Assembly (NCBI RefSeq): GCF_003675385.1 | Contig: NZ_RCWZ01000009.1 | Span: 1 to 59,900 of the forward strand | Direction of reading: 5' to 3' | Length of the DNA stretch: 59,900 bases | DNA from: Mucilaginibacter kameinonensis | GTDB taxonomy: Bacteria > Bacteroidota > Bacteroidia > Sphingobacteriales > Sphingobacteriaceae | Part shown: piece after piece, positions 32,469 through 41,374 of the stretch | Layout of the letters: each line of letters opens with the position of its first letter | How positions within the stretch are numbered: the first letter of the stretch is position 1 | Program-made: the position numbers and the translations under genes | The notes under the pieces: model-generated | What the model was told of the DNA's origin: nothing | The model's database searches: none | What the model saw: only the letters and a program-made list of their open reading frames with translations

Positions 32469-33758
32469 TTACACGGTTTTTCGGTAAGCTGAATCAACAG
32501 CATTCTCAAATATTAAATATGAATCTTGATCATTTTCGTTGAATAGTGATATAAAGAAAAACTTAAAAAAGGTACGTTGGCTCTCGCCAATTTTCTTAGA
32601 TTCTTTTCTTATTTGCTCTAATCTTACAACCAAGGTATCAAACGCCTCTTTAGAGCTTGTTGCAAATTTAATTTCTGTTATAAAGCCGTGCAAATTGACA
32701 ATATCGGATATCACGTCCTTTTGCTTTAAAAAGCTCAATGCAGCACCTAATCCAGTAAAAATTTGAGCCTTTAAAAAAATATCTTGTGCTGTTCGGCCGA
32801 AAGGTGAAAGACGTGTTTCTTTTCCATTATCATCTACCTTTTGAACTGGGAAAAAAGAAAGATTTTCTTCTGTTAAGGTTTCATAATTTAACTCCCAATT
32901 ATTAGACTTTTTAACAAGTTCTGTCAATAATTTATGATAAGTGATTGTAAATGAATCAAAAATGTCTCCGGTATTTTTTTCAGAGGAAAGTTTTTTCAGG
33001 GTTTTGATGTAGTTCAAAAGATCAAATCTATCTAAAGAAAATTCAGAACCATCAATAAACGATGTTACACCTTCAACAACATCACTAAATTTGTATTGAC
33101 CTAACTTCGGTGGTCTGCTTTCTGAGGCATCCCTGGTTAAAACTATTCCGTCTTTTTCCTTAATGTAATAGTCCGAATATAATATTTCTATTTGGTGTCT
33201 TAATGACATCGGTGTTTGCCCAGTATTAAGAGTTAACATCCTATAAAGGATTCCAAACCTACTAACATTTAAATAAACCTCTACTCGAATATTTCTTTCA
33301 TGTAAATCATTTAGGATAGCTAAATCATTGGTAATTTGTTCAGCATCTTTACCTTCTTTATTCTTTAAATCATTAGACAAATCAATTAATGTATTAGTCC
33401 TTTGAAGGCCATCTAATATTTTTATAGATTCAGAGCGTTCGCTAATGTTTTCCTTTACTTTCTTATAATCGGGTTCATGGATATCAAATACCGCTTCTGA
33501 TTGATCGTCTAAAGCAAGTACAATTGATGGTATTAGACATCCATTTTTTAAGTCCTCTTTTAGCAGTGCATACACGGTTGATGGATTTCCTACCCTCTTT
33601 CTTTGCAGCTCATTATTGTTTTTGATGGTGTTTGCTATTTCAAGGTAGTCTTTGACTTTTAAGATCGCCAAAATATTTAACGCTTCTATTTTAGAATCAT
33701 AGTTATGATCTTTGATGGTGAGCGAATCAAGGGTAGGTGTCTTTTGCGTTATATCCAT
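32469..33758 (-). CDS. DGQHR/DUF262-like protein of a candidate defence cassette
   Basis: 429 aa. The motif ILDGLQRTNTLI (about residues 114-125) resembles the DGQHR/DGQQR element of DndB-, DUF262- and ParB-related proteins, and LTLNTGQTPMSLRHQIEIL (about 175-194) matches the NxGG/NTGxxPLS segment that follows in that superfamily. Those folds bind nucleotides or act as nucleases in phage defence. The downstream partner has a HEPN motif. I found no exact described system with this pair. Confidence 0.6.
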   Translation of the reverse strand: MDITQKTPTLDSLTIKDHNYDSKIEALNILAILKVKDYLEIANTIKNNNELQRKRVGNPSTVYALLKEDLKNGCLIPSIVLALDDQSEAVFDIHEPDYKKVKENISERSESIKILDGLQRTNTLIDLSNDLKNKEGKDAEQITNDLAILNDLHERNIRVEVYLNVSRFGILYRMLTLNTGQTPMSLRHQIEILYSDYYIKEKDGIVLTRDASESRPPKLGQYKFSDVVEGVTSFIDGSEFSLDRFDLLNYIKTLKKLSSEKNTGDIFDSFTITYHKLLTELVKKSNNWELNYETLTEENLSFFPVQKVDDNGKETRLSPFGRTAQDIFLKAQIFTGLGAALSFLKQKDVISDIVNLHGFITEIKFATSSKEAFDTLVVRLEQIRKESKKIGESQRTFFKFFFISLFNENDQDSYLIFENAVDSAYRKTV

Positions 33759-33868
33759 AAAGGAATTATTATCGAATCGATGCTTTTTTATGAAGCTAAT
33801 TTAGAACTTTAGTCAATGTATAAAAATAAATATTAATGCGGTATTTAATAAGCTATGACCGCAGGTAT

Positions 33869-34723
33869 TTAAAGTCCGAGCTTACGGATCATATACTCGC
33901 AAAGTTCGGGTTCAAAATGAGGTTCGGGATGGTTGATAAAAAAGCCTAACGATCTTAGTCCCGCGCTTTTCCAATAATCGATTTTTTCACACCAAAAATC
34001 CAACCTGCGTTTATCTACCGTTGGATTTCCCGATGGCGAAAACCTTACAAAAGCATGTGGCGTAGTGAGGTTCATGTGTAGTACGTCTCGTCTACCCGGC
34101 GTATCAGTAATAGCAAAACCTATATCTTTAGCCTTAAATATTTCAATGACTTTTGTTAATATATCTTGTTCAAACCAGGCTTTGTTTCTCAATTCAACGA
34201 ATAAATCAAAATGCTCCGGAAGCGCAACTAAATAGTCCTCTAAATGAGCGATATTTTTAGGCGAAAAATGTTCTCCTAACTGCAAAAGTGAAGGCCCCAA
34301 CTTTTTACCGAAAGCGGTTAAACTGTTTATATGTTCAATGGTTATGGCCTCCGCATTTCTAAGGCGGCGAATATGACTAATGCTTTGGGGCATTAACGGA
34401 TAAAAAAGAAAATCAGGGTTAGCTATAGTCTGTGCTTCTAAGGCGGCAATCTTCTCTACTGTGCAAACTTGGTAAAAAGTATCTCTTAATTCTATGCTAT
34501 TAAAATGCTTTACGTATTCATTCAAAAAGTCCTTTTCCGTAATCTTAGAGGGATAAAAATTCCCTATCCATGTTTTATGTCCCCGCCTGCCACATCCTAT
34601 ATAAATTTTCGTAGGTATTGCCACCTCTGAACTGGCTAAGACGTTTAGTGTGCCTTGGGGGTCACTTGGCAGGGAAAAGTCAATATCAGAAAGCTGATTA
34701 GGGTCGAGACGTCCAAATTCCAT
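33869..34723 (-). CDS. DUF72-family protein
   Basis: About 284 aa. The family pattern is clear: IYIGCGRRGHKTWIGNFYP, FNSIELRDTFYQ and FVELRNKAWF. DUF72 proteins adopt a TIM-barrel-like fold; the activity is not established, though a link to DNA repair or metal-dependent hydrolysis has been suggested. I prefer the ATG at 34723 (MEFGRLDPNQLSDIDFSLP) over an upstream ATG at 34741. It neighbours SRAP and UmuCD genes, supporting a DNA-damage context. Confidence 0.87.
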   Translation of the reverse strand: MEFGRLDPNQLSDIDFSLPSDPQGTLNVLASSEVAIPTKIYIGCGRRGHKTWIGNFYPSKITEKDFLNEYVKHFNSIELRDTFYQVCTVEKIAALEAQTIANPDFLFYPLMPQSISHIRRLRNAEAITIEHINSLTAFGKKLGPSLLQLGEHFSPKNIAHLEDYLVALPEHFDLFVELRNKAWFEQDILTKVIEIFKAKDIGFAITDTPGRRDVLHMNLTTPHAFVRFSPSGNPTVDKRRLDFWCEKIDYWKSAGLRSLGFFINHPEPHFEPELCEYMIRKLGL

Positions 34724-34781
34724 AAGAGGCAAAATAAACAAATCACGTTATATTGCTGTATTATAAAGTAAAATATAGCTC

Positions 34782-35042
34782 ATGCATAAAATAGTTGGTA
34801 TCAACCTTAACGGAACGGTTAAAAATGTAACAATCATTCCCGAACATTGGAATCACGGGCAAACCGGATTCGAGAATGCCGATGTATACCTTATAATAGA
34901 GAGCGACACGGAAAAACACCTCGCCAGCCTCTGTTTTACAGAAGATAAGTCGGATTGGGAAATGAACAGTGATCTTGATCTCGATACGGAGTATGAAATT
35001 GTTAATTTCATCAAATCACAATCGCCATTGACTTCATTATAA
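34782..35042 (+). CDS. Hypothetical 86-aa acidic protein
   Basis: Soluble and acidic; the C-terminal part resembles that of the protein at 26762-27040. Its stop is followed directly by the SRAP start codon (35044), so the two are in one operon. Function unknown. Confidence 0.6.
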   Translation: MHKIVGINLNGTVKNVTIIPEHWNHGQTGFENADVYLIIESDTEKHLASLCFTEDKSDWEMNSDLDLDTEYEIVNFIKSQSPLTSL

Positions 35043-35043
35043 T

Positions 35044-35721
35044 ATGTGTTCCCGTATAACATTCGAAGTTACTGAGGAAGAATTAACTTCTGCTTATGTG
35101 GCGGAAATTGGCGAAGATTGTATCGCAAAGCCTGTAAAAAAAGATATTCGCATAACGGATGAAGCCTGGGTGATTACGGCAGACGAGCCAGAGCGGTTAC
35201 AACAAATGCATTTTGGTTTGGTTCCCTGGGATGCTCCTACCTGCATGATGACAAGATCGACCTTTAATGCAAAAAAGGAAAATTTACTTAAAAGCCCTTT
35301 ATGGTCTAAGTTGATGAATAGTCACAAGCGGTGTATCATTATAACCAGTGGCTTTACTGAACCTCAACATATAGACGCAGATCGCACAAAGCATTGGATG
35401 TTCAAATTAAAAGAACGGACAGTATTTTCAATGGCTGGCTTGTGGTCTGAATGGCGCGACCCCCAAACTGGTTCTGCTTACCGTTCTTTTGCTATAATTA
35501 CAAATGTGGCAAATGAGCAAGTGGCCGAGGTTCACACCAAAAACCGTATGCCGGTTGCACTAACTAAAGAACAGGAAAAATTATGGCTGAGCAAAAGCCT
35601 GCCAAATATTAAAGATTATCTCGACGTGCTTACTACGATTCCTGATGATGAAATGAACCGTGATCAAACTTATAAACCAGGTGCTAATGATGATGATAGC
35701 CAACTCAATCTTTTTGAATAA
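35044..35721 (+). CDS. SRAP/HMCES-family abasic-site shield protein (YedK-like)
   Basis: 225 aa, full length. Catalytic residues are present: Cys2 (after Met removal the N-terminal Cys forms the thiazolidine link to abasic sites), N75 (STFNAKKE), E106 (SGFTEP) and H164 (EVHTKNRMPV). The usual FYEW is FTEP here. The protein protects single-stranded DNA at abasic sites. It converges on umuC with a 17-bp 3' overlap. Confidence 0.92.
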   Translation: MCSRITFEVTEEELTSAYVAEIGEDCIAKPVKKDIRITDEAWVITADEPERLQQMHFGLVPWDAPTCMMTRSTFNAKKENLLKSPLWSKLMNSHKRCIIITSGFTEPQHIDADRTKHWMFKLKERTVFSMAGLWSEWRDPQTGSAYRSFAIITNVANEQVAEVHTKNRMPVALTKEQEKLWLSKSLPNIKDYLDVLTTIPDDEMNRDQTYKPGANDDDSQLNLFE

Positions 35722-36994
35722 AAAATGGGTGAACGCCAATTTCCAATAATTCAGTGATCCGGGTGGTGTAACGTTTAGATAAATATTCCTGCCTCATCTT
35801 CCATTTTTGCTCATAACCCATAGCTGCAAATCGTACAAAATCTTTTCCAAAACGATTATTGAGCTTATCTGCTAAACGGCTTACATCTGCTAACTTTTTC
35901 CGCTTTTCAGGATCGTCCAAAAGATACAGCTGCCCGCTGCTTGCCGGTGAAAACCGGGTCATATATACCCCAACTTTTTGATAAGGATAACCAGGCTGGT
36001 AAAGCCTTTTTAAGCATTCAGTAGCGTATCGTAATAGTTCCTGAGTGATGTTAGTCGGTATGGCTATGTCTATTACTGTCGAAATAGCTTTTATTTTGTG
36101 GGTAACCTCAAACTGGCTGGTCATCAGGAATACTTGTATCTGTCCGCAAAGTGACCCCTGTTCGCGTAATTTTGGAGCGGAATTTTGGACAAAAGAGCAT
36201 AGCGCATCTTCGATAACCCGATAATCATCTGTCTTTTGCCCGAAGCTTCTTCCGGTATTGATACCCTTTTTATCAGCACGGACATATTCCATTTTTAGGC
36301 ATGGAGTGCCACGTAATTCATACCAGGTACGTAAGCCGGTTATTGTAAACCGTTTTTCTATATAAGCGTAATCATTGATTACAGCGAAATCCCAAGCTGT
36401 ACTTATACCTATCTTAGTTAATTTAGCTGCATTACGAGGGCCTATGCCCCAAACATCTTCGATGGGTAGTTTCTTTAAAGCGAGCATCCTGCTCAACTCA
36501 TCATTAATCATAAAAACGCCTTCAACAAAATGCTTTTTGGCTACTCGGTTGGCTGCCTTAGCTAAGGTGCGTGTCGGCCCAATGCCTATGCAAACAGGAA
36601 CGCCGGTATATTGAAAAATCTTTTGTTTGAGTTTAATTGCCATCGCAAATAAATCATGGTTCTTAAATAACTTAAGATCACAAAAACTTTCATCAATGCT
36701 GTAAATTTCAATCTCCGGCCACAACTCACCAACAATAGCCGTGATACGGTACATCATATCCTGATAGAGTGCGTAATTCGAGGAACGCCACCAAAGCTTA
36801 CCTGTATCAACCAACTCCTTAAGCTCAAAGAAAGGAGTACCCATTTTGATACCCATGTCTTTTGATTCTTGACTCCTGGCTATAGCACACCCATCATTAT
36901 TACTTAGGACTACTCCCGGTTTGCCTCGTAGCTGCGGTTGAAACACTCTTTCGCAACTCACATAAAAATTGTTGCAGTCGATTAGCGCGTACAT
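35705..36994 (-). CDS. umuC: UmuC, Y-family DNA polymerase V subunit
   Basis: 429 aa. Catalytic residues intact: D6 (ALIDCNNFYVSCERVF) and D101-E102 (YSIDESFCDL). Palm, fingers, thumb and little-finger regions and the C-terminal UmuC domain are all present. It performs error-prone translesion synthesis, normally activated by cleaved UmuD. The start lies 95 bp inside the upstream umuD frame, so the two are translationally coupled. Confidence 0.95.
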   Translation of the reverse strand: MYALIDCNNFYVSCERVFQPQLRGKPGVVLSNNDGCAIARSQESKDMGIKMGTPFFELKELVDTGKLWWRSSNYALYQDMMYRITAIVGELWPEIEIYSIDESFCDLKLFKNHDLFAMAIKLKQKIFQYTGVPVCIGIGPTRTLAKAANRVAKKHFVEGVFMINDELSRMLALKKLPIEDVWGIGPRNAAKLTKIGISTAWDFAVINDYAYIEKRFTITGLRTWYELRGTPCLKMEYVRADKKGINTGRSFGQKTDDYRVIEDALCSFVQNSAPKLREQGSLCGQIQVFLMTSQFEVTHKIKAISTVIDIAIPTNITQELLRYATECLKRLYQPGYPYQKVGVYMTRFSPASSGQLYLLDDPEKRKKLADVSRLADKLNNRFGKDFVRFAAMGYEQKWKMRQEYLSKRYTTRITELLEIGVHPFFIQKD

Positions 36995-37427
36995 TAGCTT
37001 GTCTCCTTTGGTTTAAAAGTGTATGAGGTACCACACCTTCAATGTTAAATTCGGTGTATTGCTCTATTTTTACCGGTTCATATTGAGGGTTGTCGGGAAC
37101 TAAGTATTTCAGGCCGTTATATTCGAGATAACAAGCAATAATATGATCCCCATTCAGAACACCAATTACAATATCTCCGCTAATTGGTGTTAAGCTTCGG
37201 TCAACTACAAGCAAATCGCCGTCATTTATGCCAGAACCTATCATGCAATTTCCTGTAACCTTTATATAAAAAGCAGCTTCGGGATGGCGGGTTACAAATT
37301 CATCCAAGCTAATTCTTTCTTCTTCGTAATCGGTGGCCGGGCTTTCAAATGCAGCATGAATTACCCACCCCGCCAACGGAATTTTAAGATTTCCTCGATA
37401 ATTTACATTTGCTGCTTGCACTGCCAT
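36900..37427 (-). CDS. umuD: UmuD-like protein with altered catalytic residues
   Basis: 175 aa, LexA/UmuD peptidase S24 fold. Aligned by eye to E. coli UmuD, the nucleophile Ser60 is replaced by Cys61 (GNCMIGSGI) and general base Lys97 by Ala98 (GDHIIACYL). The Cys-Gly cleavage site is missing (HAAFESP). It also carries a C-terminal extension of about 40 residues that overlaps umuC. It is probably not self-cleaving by the normal Ser-Lys mechanism. A palindromic operator lies in its promoter. Confidence 0.86.
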   Translation of the reverse strand: MAVQAANVNYRGNLKIPLAGWVIHAAFESPATDYEEERISLDEFVTRHPEAAFYIKVTGNCMIGSGINDGDLLVVDRSLTPISGDIVIGVLNGDHIIACYLEYNGLKYLVPDNPQYEPVKIEQYTEFNIEGVVPHTLLNQRRQANVRANRLQQFLCELRKSVSTAATRQTGSSPK

Positions 37428-37450
37428 TTTCTACATCAATCTATGAAGCA

Positions 37451-37475
37451 CAAAAATATGCTAAAAATATTAGCA
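37451..37475 (-). promoter_or_regulatory. umuDC promoter with dyad operator
   Basis: On the minus strand TATTTTTG (37458-37451) matches the Bacteroidota -7 box TAnnTTTG. Directly upstream TTGCTAA-N5-TTAGCA forms a dyad (37459-37475, TGCTAA N5 TTAGCA) between the -7 and -33 regions, where a repressor would block transcription. The umuD start is at 37427. It probably gives damage-dependent control. Confidence 0.6.
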
Positions 37476-37518
37476 ACATCAAGAGAGTTGTAAAGTTTTA
37501 TTTTGTTTATTTTGGCGT

Positions 37519-37749
37519 ATGGAAGAAAACGAATATCCGGCCTTTGGTTTTGGTATCGATTATGGGGACGAACTCGTTTATTGTGAGGTTATAATGGGGC
37601 ACACCTCGTATAATATTCATTTTAACAACAAATGGATGGCCTCTATAGAATACACAGAAGATTTTACCTGGCTGCAAGCTTCCGGTACGATTTTACCGCA
37701 AAAACTTGTTGATGAAATTGGTTTACAAATTGAACATCACTACAAATAA
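37519..37749 (+). CDS. Hypothetical 76-aa protein
   Basis: Small acidic soluble protein divergent from umuD, so it shares the dyad-containing intergenic region. Aromatic-rich beta pattern (YNIHFNNKWMASIEYTEDFTW). No family recognised. Confidence 0.58.
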   Translation: MEENEYPAFGFGIDYGDELVYCEVIMGHTSYNIHFNNKWMASIEYTEDFTWLQASGTILPQKLVDEIGLQIEHHYK

Positions 37750-37750
37750 T

Positions 37751-37975
37751 TCATTCGCACGATATTAATTCTTGAAGGCTATACTGGCTGATCTTATTGT
37801 TAGCCTTTTGCTGAAAAGTACGAAAAGTTTTATAGCCAAAAAGAGGTTTTGCATTAAAAATAAAAAGGTAGTCGCCAGTAATTTTCGATTTACTAACGAG
37901 TGCTAAATCCTCACCATTATGTAGCTCGATAATTTCGCTACTGTCTAACCGGCCCTTAATCATCTTTATATCCAT
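37751..37975 (-). CDS. Hypothetical 74-aa protein
   Basis: Soluble, alpha/beta, no recognised domain; last of a leftward string of small accessory genes (37751-39225) that follows the thymidylate kinase gene. Ends 1 bp from the convergent gene at 37519. Confidence 0.55.
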   Translation of the reverse strand: MDIKMIKGRLDSSEIIELHNGEDLALVSKSKITGDYLFIFNAKPLFGYKTFRTFQQKANNKISQYSLQELISCE

Positions 37976-37981
37976 TTTATC

Positions 37982-38287
37982 TTATTTTGCCATTAAGTCT
38001 TTGTAATCAAAAAGATCAGTATTAAAAATCCGATCTATATTTTGCATAATAATATTTTCATCACCAAACATTATAGCAGCTTCATAACCTGCTATTGCTA
38101 TTAGGACAGGGACTTTCTCTGCCAATGATTGGCTTACTTTTAACTGGGTGAGCGGACTATCCAACTTAAAATTTTCATCGTTAAAAAAACTGGCAAGCCA
38201 AGTATAAGCTTCTGTTTCATTCCGGCAAATAATAGGATTAATTAATACCCTGGGCTTACCGGTTTGAATAAATCCTATTAAGATCAT
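37982..38287 (-). CDS. Hypothetical 101-aa protein
   Basis: Soluble protein with a hydrophobic centre (EKVPVLIAIAGYEAAIMFG) too short and mixed to be a clear membrane helix. Six bp before the next small gene. Function unknown. Confidence 0.55.
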   Translation of the reverse strand: MILIGFIQTGKPRVLINPIICRNETEAYTWLASFFNDENFKLDSPLTQLKVSQSLAEKVPVLIAIAGYEAAIMFGDENIIMQNIDRIFNTDLFDYKDLMAK

Positions 38288-38302
38288 CTTTAAGTTTTTG
38301 GG

Positions 38303-38830
38303 CTAATAAGCATTAATGGTAGCTATAATTTCAGATTTAACTTCACGCCATTCAGGATAAATAGCTGTTGCCGGGTTCACTGGCGATATGCCCTTTGTGC
38401 TCCATATCTTAAATTCCTTGCTGAATAACTCGTAGAATTTTTTTACATCTAACCAATGTTCTGAAATATCGTGAGTGATACCATTCTCAATTAACCATTT
38501 CTCTTCGCAAACCGCTTTGTTCATTGGGGTGTACAGCAACTCTTCGTCATAGGTGATGGCAAAATCCAGACCGTAAACTTCTGTAACCTGCGGCTTTTCA
38601 CCGTCCCAACCGTCATCGGTTATGGTAGTTATTCTGATAAACAAACTGCCTTCGTCCGGCGTTGGATGGTACGCGGCTTCGACTTTGGTAATGTCCCGGT
38701 AATTAACCATCAGGAAGCCCATGCAAAGGCGATCAATAATCTGTACTATTTCATCATCAGTTAACGTATCTAACGTTCTTATATCCGGGTCTTCATCAAA
38801 AAATTTCTTTCTAACTTTAAACTCTGCCAT
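38303..38830 (-). CDS. Hypothetical 175-aa acidic protein
   Basis: Soluble, acidic, with strands and helices mixed and several Trp residues. No family recognised. Sits 11 bp downstream of the gene at 38842 in the same direction. Confidence 0.6.
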   Translation of the reverse strand: MAEFKVRKKFFDEDPDIRTLDTLTDDEIVQIIDRLCMGFLMVNYRDITKVEAAYHPTPDEGSLFIRITTITDDGWDGEKPQVTEVYGLDFAITYDEELLYTPMNKAVCEEKWLIENGITHDISEHWLDVKKFYELFSKEFKIWSTKGISPVNPATAIYPEWREVKSEIIATINAY

Positions 38831-38841
38831 AATTTAAAAAT

Positions 38842-39225
38842 TTAGTTGTTTACTTTATCCTGATACTCTCTATATAAATCCTCGCCCATTTGTTGTATCA
38901 CAAAGTCCTCTAAGCCTACATCATTCTTTTCATTAACATAACGGGTGAAGGATAAAACCTTCTTACAGTATTCAAAACCCTTTCGCTCCATATCTTTACG
39001 TATGTTATCCGGCAAACCTTCTAACCATTCGTTAAAGTCAAGCTCTGTCGGCAAGTACCCTTCGGCATTATTGTGATATCTGTAAACCGCATTACCATAA
39101 TTAAACATTAGTTCATGATATCGCTTCTGCTCCTGGGGACACGACATTAAGAGGGCGGCTTGTTGCTGATTGCAAGATTCTAATGGGTGTTTCACTTTAA
39201 TCATTTGGATAATATTTTGTCCCAT
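38842..39225 (-). CDS. Hypothetical 127-aa helical protein
   Basis: Mostly helical and soluble, three Cys in the first 45 residues. The first ATG (39225) lies inside the 3' end of the interrupted thymidylate kinase frame; an alternative ATG at 39204 starts exactly at the end of that frame. Function unknown. Confidence 0.58.
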   Translation of the reverse strand: MGQNIIQMIKVKHPLESCNQQQAALLMSCPQEQKRYHELMFNYGNAVYRYHNNAEGYLPTELDFNEWLEGLPDNIRKDMERKGFEYCKKVLSFTRYVNEKNDVGLEDFVIQQMGEDLYREYQDKVNN

Positions 39226-39818
39226 ATTTCGTGGGCTATTTCTTTCGGTTCCTGATCTCCATTTACAATAAAAACGCTTTCCTGATTTTTTAACAAATCA
39301 ATAACCTCCAGGTACTTTGTTCTTACTTTTTGCAGGTTATCAAGTATTTAATACAACTCTGTAGTTTCCCTGCCTTTGGCTATACGTGCTACGCTAATTT
39401 CAGCACTTATATCTATGTAAACATTTAAATCAGGTCGCAACAATTCCGCACTTAACGAATTTGCCTGAATTACCCAGTCTAAATCCATGTGGGGACTTTG
39501 ATACGCGTAGGATGACAAATAGTATCTATCGGTAATTACTGTGTGGCCTTCTTCAAGCATTTTTAAAATGCCATTCTTTTTATTTAATAAGTGATCGAGC
39601 CGGTCAGCTACAAATAAACCGGCTATGGTTCGGTGGTCTGCTTCCATCCTACCACTAAAAATATCTCTTATGATTTTCCCTATTGGGCTATCCGTAGGTT
39701 CGCATGTGGTATAAACTTTTAATCCGGCCCCTTCAAGTTTTTTTTTCAATAACTTAACCTGTGTACTTTTACCGCTGCCGTCTATGCCTTCCAGGGCAAT
39801 AAAAAGATTCTTCTTCAT
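39201..39818 (-). pseudogene. tmk: Thymidylate kinase interrupted by an in-frame stop
   Basis: The frame begins like a complete dTMP kinase: P-loop EGIDGSGKST (about 10-19), the DR(Y/H) motif TDRYYLSS and DLNVYIDI. It stops at TAA (39348-39350) after 156 aa (RETTELY). Reading on in the same frame gives ILDNLQKVRTKYLEV and the normal C-terminus to TGA at 39201-39203, 205 codons in all, the usual length. One base change (probably GAA to TAA) explains it. The truncated protein lacks the last helices and is likely inactive unless the stop is read through. Confidence 0.85.
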
Positions 39819-39834
39819 CCTATCTTATTGAACT

Positions 39835-40305
39835 CTAAATTAAAACCACATCAAAATACAAGGTGCTATTACCGATGGAAAAACGCCTCCCTACTATCAA
39901 AAGCCGTTTATATGATTTATTCCATATAAAGCTTTCAGTAAATAACCGGTACATGATCTGCTCATTTTCTTCAATATATTCTTCTGTAAAAAATGACCTA
40001 TCCCAACTATCGCTATTTAAACTTATGGTATCACCAATATTGATATTTAACGCATATTCAGGGTCTGCTATATAAAGCGGGTAATCATCAAAAAAAGGAT
40101 CAAAATCAGGTAGTTGCTTGCCTTCATAAAGCTTGCTGCATTCCCTTTCGTACCGATCTATTATTTCCTCAAGAAATTTAACCTTTTGTGATATGCTCAT
40201 TTCTTCTTCAGGATAAGCACTTTTTAACTCACGTTGCACAATGTCATTATTCCAAAAGAAGGTAATATGTTTCATTAGAAACACCGCTGTTTTTATCTCT
40301 CTCAT
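39835..40305 (-). CDS. Hypothetical 156-aa protein
   Basis: Soluble, acidic, helix followed by beta-rich part. No recognised family. It ends 16 bp before the thymidylate kinase frame and probably shares its transcript. Confidence 0.58.
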   Translation of the reverse strand: MREIKTAVFLMKHITFFWNNDIVQRELKSAYPEEEMSISQKVKFLEEIIDRYERECSKLYEGKQLPDFDPFFDDYPLYIADPEYALNINIGDTISLNSDSWDRSFFTEEYIEENEQIMYRLFTESFIWNKSYKRLLIVGRRFSIGNSTLYFDVVLI

Positions 40306-40320
40306 AATTCAGAATTAAAG

Positions 40321-41025
40321 TTAAAATTTTACTGGGCTATTTAATGCGTTTTCTCTATAGCTCTGTAACTCTGCATGGGTGATACCTTGCGTATTGGCAA
40401 GCGCATGAAATTCTTTAATCGTTCTTTCAGGCGTTGTCCAGTGGAAGGGATAGGCATAAGTTTCGCCGGTAAGCTTTACTCTCAAAACAATAGGCTTGCG
40501 GCACTTATGCGCGTAGGTAAGCGAAGCAATGCGTTCACAAATCTTGTTATACTCTATCGTGTCTACTTCTGTAGTTTGATACAGCACTTCCAGCTTTTCT
40601 AATTGCAACGTTCTAAAATCATATTTCGTTTTTTTCTTACCGGCCTTACACATTGAACGCTTAATTAGCACATCCCCTGGCAACATTTCCGAATTATAAT
40701 CAGGGTATATTTTATTGATCTCTTCCATCGCAAACAGCCCCCATTTCTTATACAACCTGCGGACAGTGTTTTTCCGTTTTGTATTTTCTATTTGATTAAC
40801 CCGTTTCAAGGCGCGTTCTAAGGTTAATGTAAACGCTTGGTTTTTTTCTTTGGCTCGGATTGCCGCACGTAAAATAACGCGCACCAACGGCGCTAATTCA
40901 TGGTCTAAAACACTAAATAAGTCTGCCCATGAATACCTTTTAAGGTTAGCCGTAAATTCATCTATTAAATCCTGTGGCGTTAAATAGGGTAGCTTTATTG
41001 GTTGACCTTCTATTAAATGTACCAT
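40321..41025 (-). CDS. Hypothetical 234-aa basic protein
   Basis: Basic, mainly helical and soluble; no family recognised. The open frame starts at 41052, but a good -7 box (TATCTTTG at 41057-41050) overlaps that point, so the ATG at 41025 (MVHLIEGQPIKLPYL) is the probable start. It heads the leftward accessory operon down to 37.7 kb. Nothing indicates its function. Confidence 0.62.
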   Translation of the reverse strand: MVHLIEGQPIKLPYLTPQDLIDEFTANLKRYSWADLFSVLDHELAPLVRVILRAAIRAKEKNQAFTLTLERALKRVNQIENTKRKNTVRRLYKKWGLFAMEEINKIYPDYNSEMLPGDVLIKRSMCKAGKKKTKYDFRTLQLEKLEVLYQTTEVDTIEYNKICERIASLTYAHKCRKPIVLRVKLTGETYAYPFHWTTPERTIKEFHALANTQGITHAELQSYRENALNSPVKF

Positions 41026-41039
41026 TGATAAATCATTTA

Positions 41040-41080
41040 TATAAAGATACAAAGATATCTTTATATTTTTATATCAAATT
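41040..41080 (-). promoter_or_regulatory. Promoter with GATATC operator
   Basis: The minus strand reads TTTG-N17-TATCTTTG, a good match to the Bacteroidota -33/-7 promoter. The -7 box is embedded in GATATCTTTGTATC, a 14-mer found identically in the rep promoter. GATAT repeats flank it. Confidence 0.65.
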
Positions 41081-41340
41081 CAATTTTTTCTTATTGATAG
41101 ATAGTAATAGTGTAACGGTTGAAGTAACTGGCTTTACAACTCATAAAAAGATTGGTCTTACATGGCCGTGATATGATGGAAGGCACTGCGGTTGAAGGGC
41201 CTACCTTGAAAATGGCTGTTGCGGACTTTTATAGGCGTTGATATACTGACCGGGTTCTGTGGTGATAGATAAATTTTCGATAACGTTTCACCCGAGAGCA
41301 GTGAAAGAAAGAAAAATTTTTTTGTTGTTCAAGTTATATC
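41081..41340. other. Gap of about 260 bp without a gene
   Basis: I see no convincing gene. A hairpin TTTCAC (41286-41291) / GTGAAA (41301-41306) is followed on the plus strand by an A-rich then T-rich run and could end transcription. Another GATAT repeat cluster (41349-41375) abuts the Fic stop. Confidence 0.5.
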
Positions 41341-41374
41341 TTGGCGTATTGATATAAAGATATCTTGATATCAT

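Noticed and set aside
36900..36994. umuD frame extension as an artefact with a frameshift
   Set aside because: The overlap with umuC is in a different frame without disruption of either protein; a real overlapping end is simpler, though the tail may be non-functional.
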